Assembly: GCF_000308815.1 (NCBI RefSeq)
Contig: NZ_BAFX01000142.1
Location: 1-54,568, forward strand
Direction of reading: 5' to 3'
DNA: 54,568 nucleotides
Origin: Nocardia concava NBRC 100430
GTDB lineage: Bacteria; Actinomycetota; Actinomycetes; Mycobacteriales; Mycobacteriaceae
The translations under genes were made by a program, and so were the position numbers. Shown here piece after piece: positions 15,371 through 23,174 of the stretch. The notes under the pieces were generated by a model. That model did no database searches, had not been told where the DNA came from, and worked only from the letters and a program-made list of their open reading frames with translations. Within the stretch, counting starts at the first letter, position 1, and the number at the start of each line of letters is the position of its first letter.

Positions 15371-16693
15371 ATGACGATCGCCGAGAAGCAGGACCACAGA
15401 GAAGCGCCGCTGGTGCTCGACACCCAGCCGCCGCGCACGCTCGGGTTCACCGATCAGGCGGCGTTCTGGCTCAATATCGGCGTCAGCCTGATCGGGTTCA
15501 GCGGCGCGGCCGTCGTGCTCGCCCCGACCGAGGGCACCAGGCTGCCGCTCATCGGCGCGTTGCTCGCCACCGTGGTCGGCACGGTGATCGGCGCGGCCAT
15601 GGTGGCCGGGCCCGCGGCCATCGGATCGCGCACCGGCGCACCCGCCATGGCGGTGCTGCGCGGACTGTTCGGCACGCGGCTGTCCTATGTGCCGACGGTC
15701 GCCAATATCGTGCAGTGCGTCGGCTGGGGCGTGTACGAGCTCACGGTGATCACCCTCGGCGTCTCGGCGCTAACCCACGACCGGGTGCCGCACTGGATCG
15801 TGATCGTCGCGGCGGGCGTGCTGTCCACGGTCATGGCCATCTGGCCGCTGGCCGCGGTGCGCGCACTGCGCAAGTACGTGTCGGTGGCGGTGGGCATCGC
15901 GCTCGTCTACTTCACGATTCAGCTGCTGCGCCAACCGATTCCGCTGCCCACCGACACCAGCTGGAGCGGTTTCTGGCCCGCGGTGGACTCCACCCTCGCG
16001 GTGTCCATCTCCTTCGTCCCGCTGGCCGCCGACTACACCCGGCACTCGCGTTCGGCGAAGACCGCCGCGAGCGCCACCGTGATCGGCTACTCCGTCGCCC
16101 AGATCTGGTGCTACGGACTCGGTATCCTCGCGATCCTGCACGCGGGCAACGCCGACAACATCTTCGACACCTTCCTCGGCGTGGCGGCGGGCTGGGTGTT
16201 CTTCGCGGTGCTGGTGCTGCGCGAATCGGATCAGTCCTTCGCCAATATCTATTCGACGGCCATGTCCATCCAGAACCTGCTGCCGCGGGTGGATCGCCGC
16301 ATCCTGGCCGGGCTTGTCGGCCTGATCGTGACGCTGCTGGCGCTGCCCGTCCGCGACTTCAGCAACTACGCCAACTTCCTGGTGCTGATCGGCTCGGTCT
16401 TCGTGCCGCTGTGCGCGGTGCTGATCGTCGACTACTTCTTCGGGCAGGGACGGCACGGCTGGAACCTGACCGAGAGCGCGCCCACCCGGCCACTCATGTT
16501 GCTGCCGTGGGCCATCGGCTTCGTCACCTACCAGCTGTTCAATCCCGGTTCGATCACCTGGTGGAGCGACTTCTGGACCAAGGCGCAGGACGCGCTGCAC
16601 ATTCACCCGGGCTGGTGGTCCTCCGCTTCGCTGTACTCCTTCCTGGCGGCGGCGGCCGTGACGGCGCTCCTGGTGCGTTTCCGGCGGGCATGA
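15371..16693 (+). CDS. NCS1-family permease, cytosine/hydroxymethylpyrimidine (CytX/CodB-like)
   Basis: A 440-residue permease with about 12 hydrophobic helices. Landmarks are FWLNIGVSLIGFSGAAVVLAP near residue 35, APAMAVLRGLFGTRLSYVPTVANIVQCVGWGVYEL near 95-130, and SISFVPLAADYTRHSRS near 215. These fit the cytosine permease/CytX branch of NCS1, which imports pyrimidines or thiamine-precursor pyrimidines. ATG at 15371 is the likely start; upstream codons in frame are non-coding. The next gene overlaps the stop codon (ATGA), so import is tied to a kinase-like enzyme. I looked for a TPP riboswitch in 15284-15370 and saw no CUGAGA or matching core, so thiamine control is not supported. The substrate is inferred only to class. 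Confidence 0.85.
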   Translation: MTIAEKQDHREAPLVLDTQPPRTLGFTDQAAFWLNIGVSLIGFSGAAVVLAPTEGTRLPLIGALLATVVGTVIGAAMVAGPAAIGSRTGAPAMAVLRGLFGTRLSYVPTVANIVQCVGWGVYELTVITLGVSALTHDRVPHWIVIVAAGVLSTVMAIWPLAAVRALRKYVSVAVGIALVYFTIQLLRQPIPLPTDTSWSGFWPAVDSTLAVSISFVPLAADYTRHSRSAKTAASATVIGYSVAQIWCYGLGILAILHAGNADNIFDTFLGVAAGWVFFAVLVLRESDQSFANIYSTAMSIQNLLPRVDRRILAGLVGLIVTLLALPVRDFSNYANFLVLIGSVFVPLCAVLIVDYFFGQGRHGWNLTESAPTRPLMLLPWAIGFVTYQLFNPGSITWWSDFWTKAQDALHIHPGWWSSASLYSFLAAAAVTALLVRFRRA

Positions 16694-17790
16694 CCGGCGA
16701 CGACCGCGTCTACGGGATGGGGCTCGACCCGCTGGTCGAACCCGATTGGCCCGCACTGACTTCCGACGAGGTGCGGGCCGTACTGGACGCGGACGCGGTC
16801 ATCGAATGGCGCAGTCCGCGTCCGCTCTCGGCGACCGCGCGGGTGCGGCTGCCGGACGGGCGCGAGGTCATCCTCAAGCGGCTGCCGCGCATTCTGCGCG
16901 ACGCCGCCGCCCTCGGCGAGGAGCACCGGTTCATGGATCACCTTCGCGGACACGGAATTCCGGTGCCAGGGGTGCCGATCACCGTCGATCACGGCGAATT
17001 CACCTACGAGGTACAGGAACTCGGCCCCGGCCGCGACGAGTACGCGGGCGTGTTCTCCTGGTCGCCCTACCGCTCCCTCGATGACGCGGCCGCCGCCGGG
17101 CGCATGCTGGCCCGCCTGCATCTGGCCGCCGCCGGATACGACGCACCGCCGCGTCCGCCCCGACCGCTGCTCGCGAGCTTCACCATCTTCTCCTCCGCCG
17201 ATCCGCTTGCCGCCGTGGCGGATCGGGCCGTCGAGCGGCCCGCGCTCGGCGCGTTCCTGGCCGAGCGCGACTGGCGCGCCGATATGACCCGCGTCCAGCT
17301 CCCGGCCTACGAGCGCCTGCATCCGCTGCTCGCCGACCTGGAACCGCTGTGGACACACAATGATTGGCACGGCACCAACCTGCTCTGGCGCGATCACGAG
17401 GTGTCCGCCGTCATCGACTTCGGCCTGTGCGACCGCACCACCGCCGTCCACGACATCGCCACCGCCATCGAACGCTGTGCCGTGGACTGGATCTCGATCC
17501 GCGATGGCGGTCCCGCGCATGTGCGGTTCGATCAGGTGCGCGCCCTACTCGAGGCATACCAATCGGTACGAAATTTGACCGCCGCCGAATGCCGCGCCCT
17601 CCCCGCACTGCTCCCCCTCGTGCATTGCGAGTACGAACTCTCCGAGATCGACTACTTCCTCGGCGTCATCCCCGGCGGCAATGCGAAGAACGCCGAGATC
17701 GCCTATGCCGAGTACTTTCTCGGGCATACCGCCTGGTGGACCGAATCCGCGGCGGGCGCCGAACTACTGGCGGCAATCCCCGAAATGTAG
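16690..17790 (+). CDS. APH-family phosphotransferase, probable small-molecule kinase
   Basis: A 366-residue kinase-fold protein. The N-lobe has an ATP-binding lysine in EVILKRLPR near residue 60; the catalytic loop is WTHNDWHGTNLLW with Asp225 and a following Asn, and the metal-binding DFG equivalent is VIDFGLCD. This matches the APH/choline kinase/homoserine kinase superfamily, which phosphorylates alcohol groups on amino sugars, choline, thiamine or homoserine. ATG at 16690 overlaps the NCS1 permease stop, so the two are coupled; a transport-and-trap role for a pyrimidine-like or vitamin precursor is my inference. Drug resistance is an alternative but the operon context argues against it. 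Confidence 0.82.
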   Translation: MTGDDRVYGMGLDPLVEPDWPALTSDEVRAVLDADAVIEWRSPRPLSATARVRLPDGREVILKRLPRILRDAAALGEEHRFMDHLRGHGIPVPGVPITVDHGEFTYEVQELGPGRDEYAGVFSWSPYRSLDDAAAAGRMLARLHLAAAGYDAPPRPPRPLLASFTIFSSADPLAAVADRAVERPALGAFLAERDWRADMTRVQLPAYERLHPLLADLEPLWTHNDWHGTNLLWRDHEVSAVIDFGLCDRTTAVHDIATAIERCAVDWISIRDGGPAHVRFDQVRALLEAYQSVRNLTAAECRALPALLPLVHCEYELSEIDYFLGVIPGGNAKNAEIAYAEYFLGHTAWWTESAAGAELLAAIPEM

Positions 17791-17852
17791 TGGTCACGAC
17801 GAATAGTGGCGGCGAACACAATTGCGCGACTCCCGAATAGCAAGTGCGGGAC

Positions 17853-17881
17853 TTGATTCCGTGACCGCGATCGGATATTAC
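17853..17881 (+). promoter_or_regulatory. Candidate promoter of the small secreted protein
   Basis: TTGATT (17853-17858) and TATTAC (17876-17881) are separated by exactly 17 bases, a fair sigma-70 type match. Transcription would begin near 17888, at the foot of the first leader hairpin. Confidence 0.5.
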
Positions 17882-17887
17882 TTGTTT

Positions 17888-17938
17888 CGTTGCTCATAGC
17901 AACGCGAATCGTTCTGCACGCCATCTGAGTTCGTGCAG
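17888..17938 (+). promoter_or_regulatory. Two consecutive hairpins in the 5' leader
   Basis: CGTTGCT-CAT-AGCAACG (17888-17904) is a perfect 7-bp stem with a 3-base loop. CTGCACG (17914-17920) pairs with CGTGCAG (17932-17938) across 11 bases. Both precede the ribosome site AGGA (17957-17960) and the ATG at 17966, and may stabilise the mRNA or regulate translation. Confidence 0.55.
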
Positions 17939-17965
17939 CCGGGGGTCGGGAGAACCAGGACAATC

Positions 17966-18469
17966 ATGCGTAGCACCATTCGTAATTTCGGTCGTACGGC
18001 ACTCGTCGCGGCGCTGCCGCTGGCCATCGCCTCGATGTTCGCCAGCGCCGGAACGGCTTCCGCCACCGCGCCCGAGGCCCCCGCCGCCATCGTGCAGACC
18101 GTCGCCGCGCCGATCGCGCAGGAAGTCCTCGCGCCGCAGGTCGCGCCGGTCGCCGAGGTCGCCGTCGCGCCGGTTGCCCCGGCCGCGCCGCAGGCCGACG
18201 CCGCCGAGATCGCCCCGGCCGCGGCCGAGATCTCGCAGCCGCAGGACATCGCCACCGACCCGAATGCCAAGAACCACGACCCGATCGCCAATGCCGTCGC
18301 CGCGGGTGCGGCCGCCGGCGCGATCATCGAAAGCGTGATGTGCGCGGTCACCCTGGTCGGCATTCTCGCCATTCCGGCCTGCGCCGTCGGCGGCGCCCTG
18401 CAGGGCGCGCTCATCGGCCTGATCGTCGGCGCGGTCGCCCCGGACGCGGTGCCGCAGATCCTGCCCTGA
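17966..18469 (+). CDS. Small secreted Ala/Pro-rich protein
   Basis: A 167-residue exported protein. The signal peptide has basic residues (RSTIRNFGR), a hydrophobic core (TALVAALPLAIASMFA) and a likely cleavage after Ala33 (ASA-TAP). The mature part starts with a low-complexity AP/EVA/VAP region (about 40-95). It ends in a glycine/alanine-rich hydrophobic segment with a glycine-zipper look (AAGAAAGAIIESVM, GGALQGALIGLIVGAV) and two cysteines that could form a disulfide. Similar short proteins are common in Nocardia, with no assigned role. ATG at 17966 has AGGA upstream; a well-formed terminator follows the stop, so it is monocistronic with its own structured leader. Confidence 0.8.
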   Translation: MRSTIRNFGRTALVAALPLAIASMFASAGTASATAPEAPAAIVQTVAAPIAQEVLAPQVAPVAEVAVAPVAPAAPQADAAEIAPAAAEISQPQDIATDPNAKNHDPIANAVAAGAAAGAIIESVMCAVTLVGILAIPACAVGGALQGALIGLIVGAVAPDAVPQILP

Positions 18470-18489
18470 TCCCTCAGGGACAAAACGTG

Positions 18490-18520
18490 AGAACCCCATC
18501 CCGAATCAGGATGGGGTTCT
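18490..18520 (+). terminator. Terminator hairpin after the secreted protein gene
   Basis: AGAACCCCATCC (18490-18501) and GGATGGGGTTCT (18509-18520) form a perfect 12-bp stem with a 7-base loop, 20 bases after the stop. The following tract TTGTG is only weakly U-rich, as is usual for actinobacterial terminators. Confidence 0.85.
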
Positions 18521-18531
18521 TGTGCATTCGA

Positions 18532-18593
18532 ATTCGATGACCTCTTCGACAACGACCGATTCGATGACCGATACGGTTACCTATTCGATGACC
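18532..18593 (+). repeat. Triplicated ATTCGATGACC
   Basis: The 11-base word ATTCGATGACC occurs at 18532-18542, 18559-18569 and 18583-18593, spaced 27 and 24 bases, in the short gap between the terminator at 18520 and the YhhN gene stop at 18602. Several degenerate variants lie between. The regular spacing could be a protein-binding array or slippage-derived sequence. Confidence 0.6.
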
Positions 18594-18601
18594 TATTCGG
18601 A

Positions 18602-19288
18602 TTACCGATGCGCGCGGGGATCGGCCAACAGGTATTGCGCGGCGGCGTAAGTCCCGAGAATGACGCCCTCGGTGATCCGCCGCGACTTCTCGCCGCGCGC
18701 GAAAATCTTTCGCAGCACGATCAATCCGTCGGACAGCGTGAACAGCAGCGCGCCCACACCCAATCGGCTACGCGGATCGGCATTCGGAATGTTCACGCCC
18801 GCCACGTTCTTCGCGTCCCGAGCCAGGTCCGGATCCGATGCCAGCGTGGCCGCCGTGCCGAGGGTCGCGCCGTAGGCGGTGAGCGGCACCGCCACCGCGG
18901 GAGCCTTGAACCGCATCAGTGTCGCCGCCCCCAGCCAGGCCGCCACCCGCGGCACCGCGATCTGCGCGCGCGGGCGTCCGCCGCGGCGGAACCACAGCCA
19001 CGAGTATCCGGTCTGCATGACCGCGAATGACGAAGCGCCCGCGATCAATCGGCGATCGTCATCGGGCTCGATGAGCAGCACATCGCCCACCGTGGCCGCG
19101 GCCAGCGAGCCGAGCAGCACGGTGCGATCGGTGCGATCCAGATAGGCGCCGTTGACCGCCACATCGGCGGCCAGCAGCGGCATCAGCAAAGGCTTTGCGG
19201 CCCATTGCAGTTTCTCCCGGCCGGTGACCGCGCCGAACACGGTCACCGCCGCCGCGCCGACGAACGCGGCGCGGAACGGGCGAGCCAT
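18602..19288 (-). CDS. YhhN/TMEM86 family membrane protein (lysoplasmalogenase-like)
   Basis: A 228-residue polytopic protein of the YhhN family, related to eukaryotic TMEM86 lysoplasmalogenases that cleave the vinyl ether of lysoplasmalogens. Landmarks are AAKPLLMPLLAADVA near residue 35, TVGDVLLI (conserved GD) and GALLFTLSDGLIVLRKI (conserved SD), on about eight short hydrophobic helices. Whether actinobacterial members act on ether lipids is not established. The ATG at 19288 overlaps the last base of the fabH stop (TGATG), so it is translated with fabH and may act in lipid metabolism. Confidence 0.85.
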   Translation of the reverse strand: MARPFRAAFVGAAAVTVFGAVTGREKLQWAAKPLLMPLLAADVAVNGAYLDRTDRTVLLGSLAAATVGDVLLIEPDDDRRLIAGASSFAVMQTGYSWLWFRRGGRPRAQIAVPRVAAWLGAATLMRFKAPAVAVPLTAYGATLGTAATLASDPDLARDAKNVAGVNIPNADPRSRLGVGALLFTLSDGLIVLRKIFARGEKSRRITEGVILGTYAAAQYLLADPRAHR

Positions 19289-20346
19289 CAGAAGCTGGGT
19301 TCGGCCGGAGCCGGCGGCAGCACCGCGACCTGTCCCGCGTAGGACAGGCCCGCGCCGAAGCCGAGCAGCAATGCCAGCTGACCGCCCTTGGCCTTGCCGG
19401 TCACCAGCATCTCCTCCATGGCCAGCGGGATCGAGGCCGCGGAGGTGTTGCCGGTGTTCTCGATGTCATTGGCCATCGGGATGTCGTCGGCGAGGCCGAG
19501 GTTCTTCTTCATGAGCTCATTGATGCGGGCATTGGCCTGGTGCGGGATGAACACCTCGATGTCCTCCTTGGCCACGCCGGACACCTCGATGGCGCTGGAC
19601 AGCGCGCGCGGCAGGGTGACCGCGGCCCAGCGGAAGACCTTGGGGCCCTCCATGTGCAGCGACATCCGGCCGATCGGCTCGACCGCGGGATCGGTGCCCT
19701 GCATGGCCTGCGCCTTGTTCATGTACTCCAGGAAGTCGACGTCCTGCGCGATGGCCTCGGCGTTCTCGCCGTCCGAGCCCCACACGGTCGGCGAGATGCC
19801 GTTCTCCTCGCTGGGCCCGACCACGACCGCGCCGGCGCCGTCGCCGAAGATCATGGCGGTGCCGCGGTCCTTCGGATCCAGGCCGACGGTCATCGTTTCC
19901 GCGCCGATGACCAGGATGTACTCGGCCGAGCCGGAGCGGATCATGTCGGTGGCGACACCCAGGCCGTAACCGAAACCGCCGCAGCCCGACGTCAGGTCGA
20001 AGGCCGGGATGCCGTTGATGCCGAGGTCGGAGGCGACGCTGGGCGCGCCGTGCGGGGTCAGCTTGAGCCAGCTGGAGGTGCAGAAGATGAGCGCGCCGAT
20101 CTTGGAACGATCGATGCCGGTGTTGTTCAGCGCCCGGTTGGCAGCCGCCACCGCCATGGTGCGCAGGGTCTCGTCGCCGGAGATCCAGCGCCGGTTGTGG
20201 ATGCCGGTGCGCTCGAAGATCCACTCGGGGGTGGAGTCCAGGACCTCGCACACCTCGGCATTGCTGACCAGGCGCTGGGGCCGGTAAGCGCCGATGCCGA
20301 GCATCGCAACATTTTGATGACCCTTGTTGATTGCAATGCTCACCAC
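19288..20346 (-). CDS. fabH: Beta-ketoacyl-ACP synthase III
   Basis: A 352-residue thiolase-fold condensing enzyme that joins an acyl-CoA to malonyl-ACP, linking FAS-I products or short primers to FAS-II elongation. The catalytic triad is Cys122 (LTSGCGGFGYGLG), His269 (IPHQANARINEL) and Asn300 (ENTGNTSAAS), and the C-terminal LLLGFGAGLSYAGQV is typical of FabH. It resembles M. tuberculosis FabH (Rv0533c), but alignment length alone cannot fix acyl-chain preference, and a secondary-metabolite KAS III is possible. The start is GTG at 20346 (or the adjacent GTG at 20343). A 13-base palindrome lies 30 bases upstream. The YhhN gene is translationally coupled downstream. Confidence 0.92.
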   Translation of the reverse strand: MVSIAINKGHQNVAMLGIGAYRPQRLVSNAEVCEVLDSTPEWIFERTGIHNRRWISGDETLRTMAVAAANRALNNTGIDRSKIGALIFCTSSWLKLTPHGAPSVASDLGINGIPAFDLTSGCGGFGYGLGVATDMIRSGSAEYILVIGAETMTVGLDPKDRGTAMIFGDGAGAVVVGPSEENGISPTVWGSDGENAEAIAQDVDFLEYMNKAQAMQGTDPAVEPIGRMSLHMEGPKVFRWAAVTLPRALSSAIEVSGVAKEDIEVFIPHQANARINELMKKNLGLADDIPMANDIENTGNTSAASIPLAMEEMLVTGKAKGGQLALLLGFGAGLSYAGQVAVLPPAPAEPSF

Positions 20347-20375
20347 AGGTGACTCACACGACCCTTCACAACACC

Positions 20376-20388
20376 TTTGTCGGACAAA
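20376..20388. promoter_or_regulatory. Palindrome upstream of fabH
   Basis: TTTGTC-G-GACAAA is a perfect 6-base inverted repeat around one centre base, 30 bases before the fabH GTG. Its position fits an operator near the promoter. Otherwise the 122-base gap to pyrE holds nothing recognisable. Confidence 0.45.
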
Positions 20389-20468
20389 AGACCAGCACCA
20401 GGCTAACCCAGAGCAAGGATTCAGCCCAGAGCAAAGTCACGTTAACCAGTAGGTAAGGACTTTTGTCC

Positions 20469-21026
20469 TCAGCTCAGTGCGAGGTCCTTCAAGCCCAGGA
20501 TCGAGCGGTATTCGAGGCCCTCGGCCGCGATGATGCCGTCGGCCCCGGTCTCCCGGTCCACCACCGTGGCCACGCCGACCACGATCGCGCCCGCGTCCCG
20601 CAGCGCGCGCACCGCGGTGAGCGGGGAGTTGCCGGTCGTGGTGGTGTCCTCGACAACCAGCACTCGCTTGCCCACGATGTCGGGGCCCTCGATCTGCCGC
20701 TGCATGCCGTGGGTCTTGGCCGCCTTGCGGACCACGAAGGCATTGATCGGACGGCCCGGCGCGTGCATGACCGCCGCCGCCACCGGGTCGGCGCCCATGG
20801 TGAGCCCGCCCACCGAGTCGAAGTCCCAGTCCGCCACCAGTTCCCGCAGCAGCTTGCCGATCAGCGGCGCGGCCTCGTGGTGCAGGGTGGCCCGGCGCAG
20901 ATCCACGTAGTAGTCGGCTTCCTTGCCCGAGGACAGGGTGACCCGGCCGTGTACGACGGCGAGGTCGCGCACCAGAGCCGCGAGTCTGTCCCGGTCGGTC
21001 GTCGTTACCTGCATTGCTGTGTTCAT
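20469..21026 (-). CDS. pyrE: Orotate phosphoribosyltransferase
   Basis: A 185-residue type I phosphoribosyltransferase that converts orotate and PRPP to orotidine-5'-phosphate in de novo pyrimidine synthesis. The PRPP motif is VLVVEDTTTTGNS near residues 122-134; the family segment GRVTLSSGKEADYYVDLRRATL near 27-48 and VVRKAAKTHGMQ, with the catalytic lysines, are intact. It is close to Rv0382c. The start ATG at 21026 is supported by its ATGA overlap with the upstream SDR stop codon; an internal ATG at 21014 is less likely. Confidence 0.96.
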   Translation of the reverse strand: MNTAMQVTTTDRDRLAALVRDLAVVHGRVTLSSGKEADYYVDLRRATLHHEAAPLIGKLLRELVADWDFDSVGGLTMGADPVAAAVMHAPGRPINAFVVRKAAKTHGMQRQIEGPDIVGKRVLVVEDTTTTGNSPLTAVRALRDAGAIVVGVATVVDRETGADGIIAAEGLEYRSILGLKDLALS

Positions 21027-21835
21027 GTCCTTCCGCGTGCGTTGAACAGGCCCCGGTTGAGGCGGGCCGCCAGGGATCGTGGGATCAGTTCGGCGACCGC
21101 GACGATCGCCTTGTACTGCAGTCCGGGCACGCTGACCACCCGGTCTTTCTCCAGATCTCGCAGCGAACCGGCCACCACCTCGTCCACGCTCAACCACAGT
21201 GGTCGCGGCAGCGCAGCCATATCTATTCCGGCTCGCTCATGGAATTCGGTGCGGACGAATCCCGGGCACAAGGCCTGCACCCGGACTCCGGTCCCGACCA
21301 GCGCGCCCGCCAGCCCTTCCGAGAAGGATACGACGTACGCCTTGGAGGCCGAATAGGTCGAGCCCCTTCCCGGGATCAGGCCCGCGGTACTGGCCACATT
21401 CACCACCGTGCCCTTGGCGGCGTGCACCATGGCGGGCAGCGCCGCCCGGGTCAGCTGCACGACGGCGGTGACATTCACATCCAGTTGCTGCTGCAGGGCG
21501 TCCGGATCCACGGTCCAGAATTCGCCCGTCATGCCGAATCCCGCGTTGTTGACCAGGAATTCGACGCCTTCCGCCACCCGGGCGGCCACCCGATCGCGAT
21601 CCGCGGAGCGGGTCAGATCGGCGGGCAGCACCTGGGCTCGCGCACCGAACCGCACCCGCACATCGTTTGCGAGGGCGGCCAATCGGTCCTCATCCCGCGC
21701 CACCAGCACCAGGTCGTAACCGAGCGAGGCGAGCCGGAGGGCGTACGCCTTGCCGATGCCGGAGGTGGGCCCGGTGACCAAGGCCACCGGACGATGCGCG
21801 CCGGGCAGGCGCGCTGCAGGGGAACTCTCGGTCAT
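21023..21835 (-). CDS. Short-chain dehydrogenase/reductase
   Basis: A 270-residue classical SDR. The N-terminal Rossmann motif is TGPTSGIGKAYALRLA near residue 20, followed by the NADP-preferring arginine (LVLVARDEDRL), NNAGFG near 95 and the catalytic YSASK with upstream Ser in VNVASTAGLIPG. The C-terminal helix-rich tail (AIVAVAELIPRSLAARLNRGL) could associate with membrane, as in some DHRS/17-beta-HSD-like members. Substrate is unknown. ATG at 21835 is the first good start. Its stop overlaps the pyrE start (ATGA), so the two are coupled; a role in pyrimidine synthesis is not implied. Confidence 0.9.
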   Translation of the reverse strand: MTESSPAARLPGAHRPVALVTGPTSGIGKAYALRLASLGYDLVLVARDEDRLAALANDVRVRFGARAQVLPADLTRSADRDRVAARVAEGVEFLVNNAGFGMTGEFWTVDPDALQQQLDVNVTAVVQLTRAALPAMVHAAKGTVVNVASTAGLIPGRGSTYSASKAYVVSFSEGLAGALVGTGVRVQALCPGFVRTEFHERAGIDMAALPRPLWLSVDEVVAGSLRDLEKDRVVSVPGLQYKAIVAVAELIPRSLAARLNRGLFNARGRT

Positions 21836-21968
21836 CGACGGCCTATCACTCGCACGACGGGGGCGCGGTCGGCGATGACCGGAACTGCGGCCCCCATTGT
21901 GGTCCCTGACCGTCCCACACGCTGCGAATTCCCGCAGATGCGACGTGGTTGCGGCGCGCCGCGGCGAG

Positions 21969-23063
21969 TCACCTCGGGGCTGGTCCCTGATAGGGCCGGA
22001 AGCCGGGGTGGAAGGGTCCACCGGGCGGGGCGCTGCGACCCTGATCCTTGCGCCAGCCCTCCTCGGGCTCGCGGTCCGGATCGTCGCGATCGTCGGGTTC
22101 GGGCTCGTCCCAGCGGTCTTCGTCGTCGGGGCGACGCGGGCCGTCGGCCTCCTCGTCCCACTCCGGCTCGCCCTCCGGGGCGGGCGGCCAGTTGCGGCGC
22201 ACCCGATTGCGCGGGTCCGGCACGACTTTCAGTGCGGGACGCCAGTTTTCGGGCTCGCCGTCGGCTTCGCTCGCACCCGCGATATCGCTGACCAGCGGGG
22301 AGTCGTAGTCGTCGGCCTCCTCGCGGTTGCGCGGGCGGGCCGGTTCCTCGTCGCCGTAGTCGCCGTACTCGTCGTGGCCGTCGTAGTCGTCGTCCTCGGG
22401 GACCGGGCGGGAGCGGCCGGGTTCGGGCAGTTCGTCGCGGCCGCGCTCGGCATTGATGACCGGCGGCAGCACGTGCAGCAGGCCCGAGAGCCGCAGCACC
22501 GCGTCGATGGCCATCTCCCAGTCCTTGGAGACCGAGCCGACCGGCAGCATGCCCAGGGTCCAGTTGCCCTCGGACCACAGCTGCTGCACCGTGTCGGGCA
22601 GCGATTCGATGAACGCCACCATGCGCTGATCCACCGCATGCCGCGCGATATCCGGATTGGTGGCGAAGACCACCCGGTCACCGATGGCGCCGAGCAGCTC
22701 CAGATCGTGATCCTTCGGCGGCGCCGCGGTTTTCAGCCGCAGGTCGATATCGATGTCCGAGCCGATCTGGCGGCGCACCGCGACCAGCGTCGCGGAGTCC
22801 TCGAGATCGAAGAGCACGAACTTCTCGCCCTTGCGATTGCCCGACACCACATCCACCGCGGACAGGTAGCCGAGCTTGGCCAGCGCGCCGCGCCGCCAGG
22901 TGGAGGCGAGCGCGGGCTCCACCGAAACATAGGTGTAGCCCTGGGATTTCGCCCAGACCTGTCGCACGTGTCCCGTGCGCTGCCGCTGCAGCCGATCGAA
23001 ATAGAGCAGCACGATCGCACCCACGAGCGCGATCGCCGCCAGCCCGAACCATATTGCCGTCAT
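21969..23063 (-). CDS. Single-pass membrane protein with acidic tail (Rv0383c-like)
   Basis: A 364-residue protein. A membrane anchor lies at residues 2-22 (AIWFGLAAIALVGAIVLLYF), then a conserved soluble domain at about 25-215 (SQGYTYVSVEPALASTWRRGALAKLGYLSAVDVVSG, FVLFDLEDSATLVAVRR, DRVVFATNPDIARHAVDQRM, NWTLGMLPVGSVSKDWEMAIDAVLRLSGLLHVLPP). The rest (about 215-364) is a disordered, very acidic DDDYDGHDEYGDYGDEE-type tail. Length, anchor and location between pyrE and clpB match Rv0383c, annotated as a conserved secreted or membrane protein of unknown function. ATG at 23063 is the start. Confidence 0.82.
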   Translation of the reverse strand: MTAIWFGLAAIALVGAIVLLYFDRLQRQRTGHVRQVWAKSQGYTYVSVEPALASTWRRGALAKLGYLSAVDVVSGNRKGEKFVLFDLEDSATLVAVRRQIGSDIDIDLRLKTAAPPKDHDLELLGAIGDRVVFATNPDIARHAVDQRMVAFIESLPDTVQQLWSEGNWTLGMLPVGSVSKDWEMAIDAVLRLSGLLHVLPPVINAERGRDELPEPGRSRPVPEDDDYDGHDEYGDYGDEEPARPRNREEADDYDSPLVSDIAGASEADGEPENWRPALKVVPDPRNRVRRNWPPAPEGEPEWDEEADGPRRPDDEDRWDEPEPDDRDDPDREPEEGWRKDQGRSAPPGGPFHPGFRPYQGPAPR

Positions 23064-23121
23064 CGCCGCCTACCCTATCCACCTGGACCACGTAATGCCC
23101 GGCACGCCTGCACCTTGCCCG

Positions 23122-23164
23122 CCCGTCGCCCCACCGCCACCCCGTATCGGAATCACTTCGTGAT
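23122..23164 (+). repeat. C-rich block plus small hairpin, copy 2 of a two-copy element
   Basis: The 22-base block at 23122-23143 is identical to 14729-14750; eight bases later comes ATCAC-TTC-GTGAT (23152-23164), the counterpart of GGCAC-TTC-GTGCC. It lies between the start of the Rv0383c-like gene and the stop of the DUF5666 gene. Confidence 0.65.
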
Positions 23165-23174
23165 GCTCCAATGT

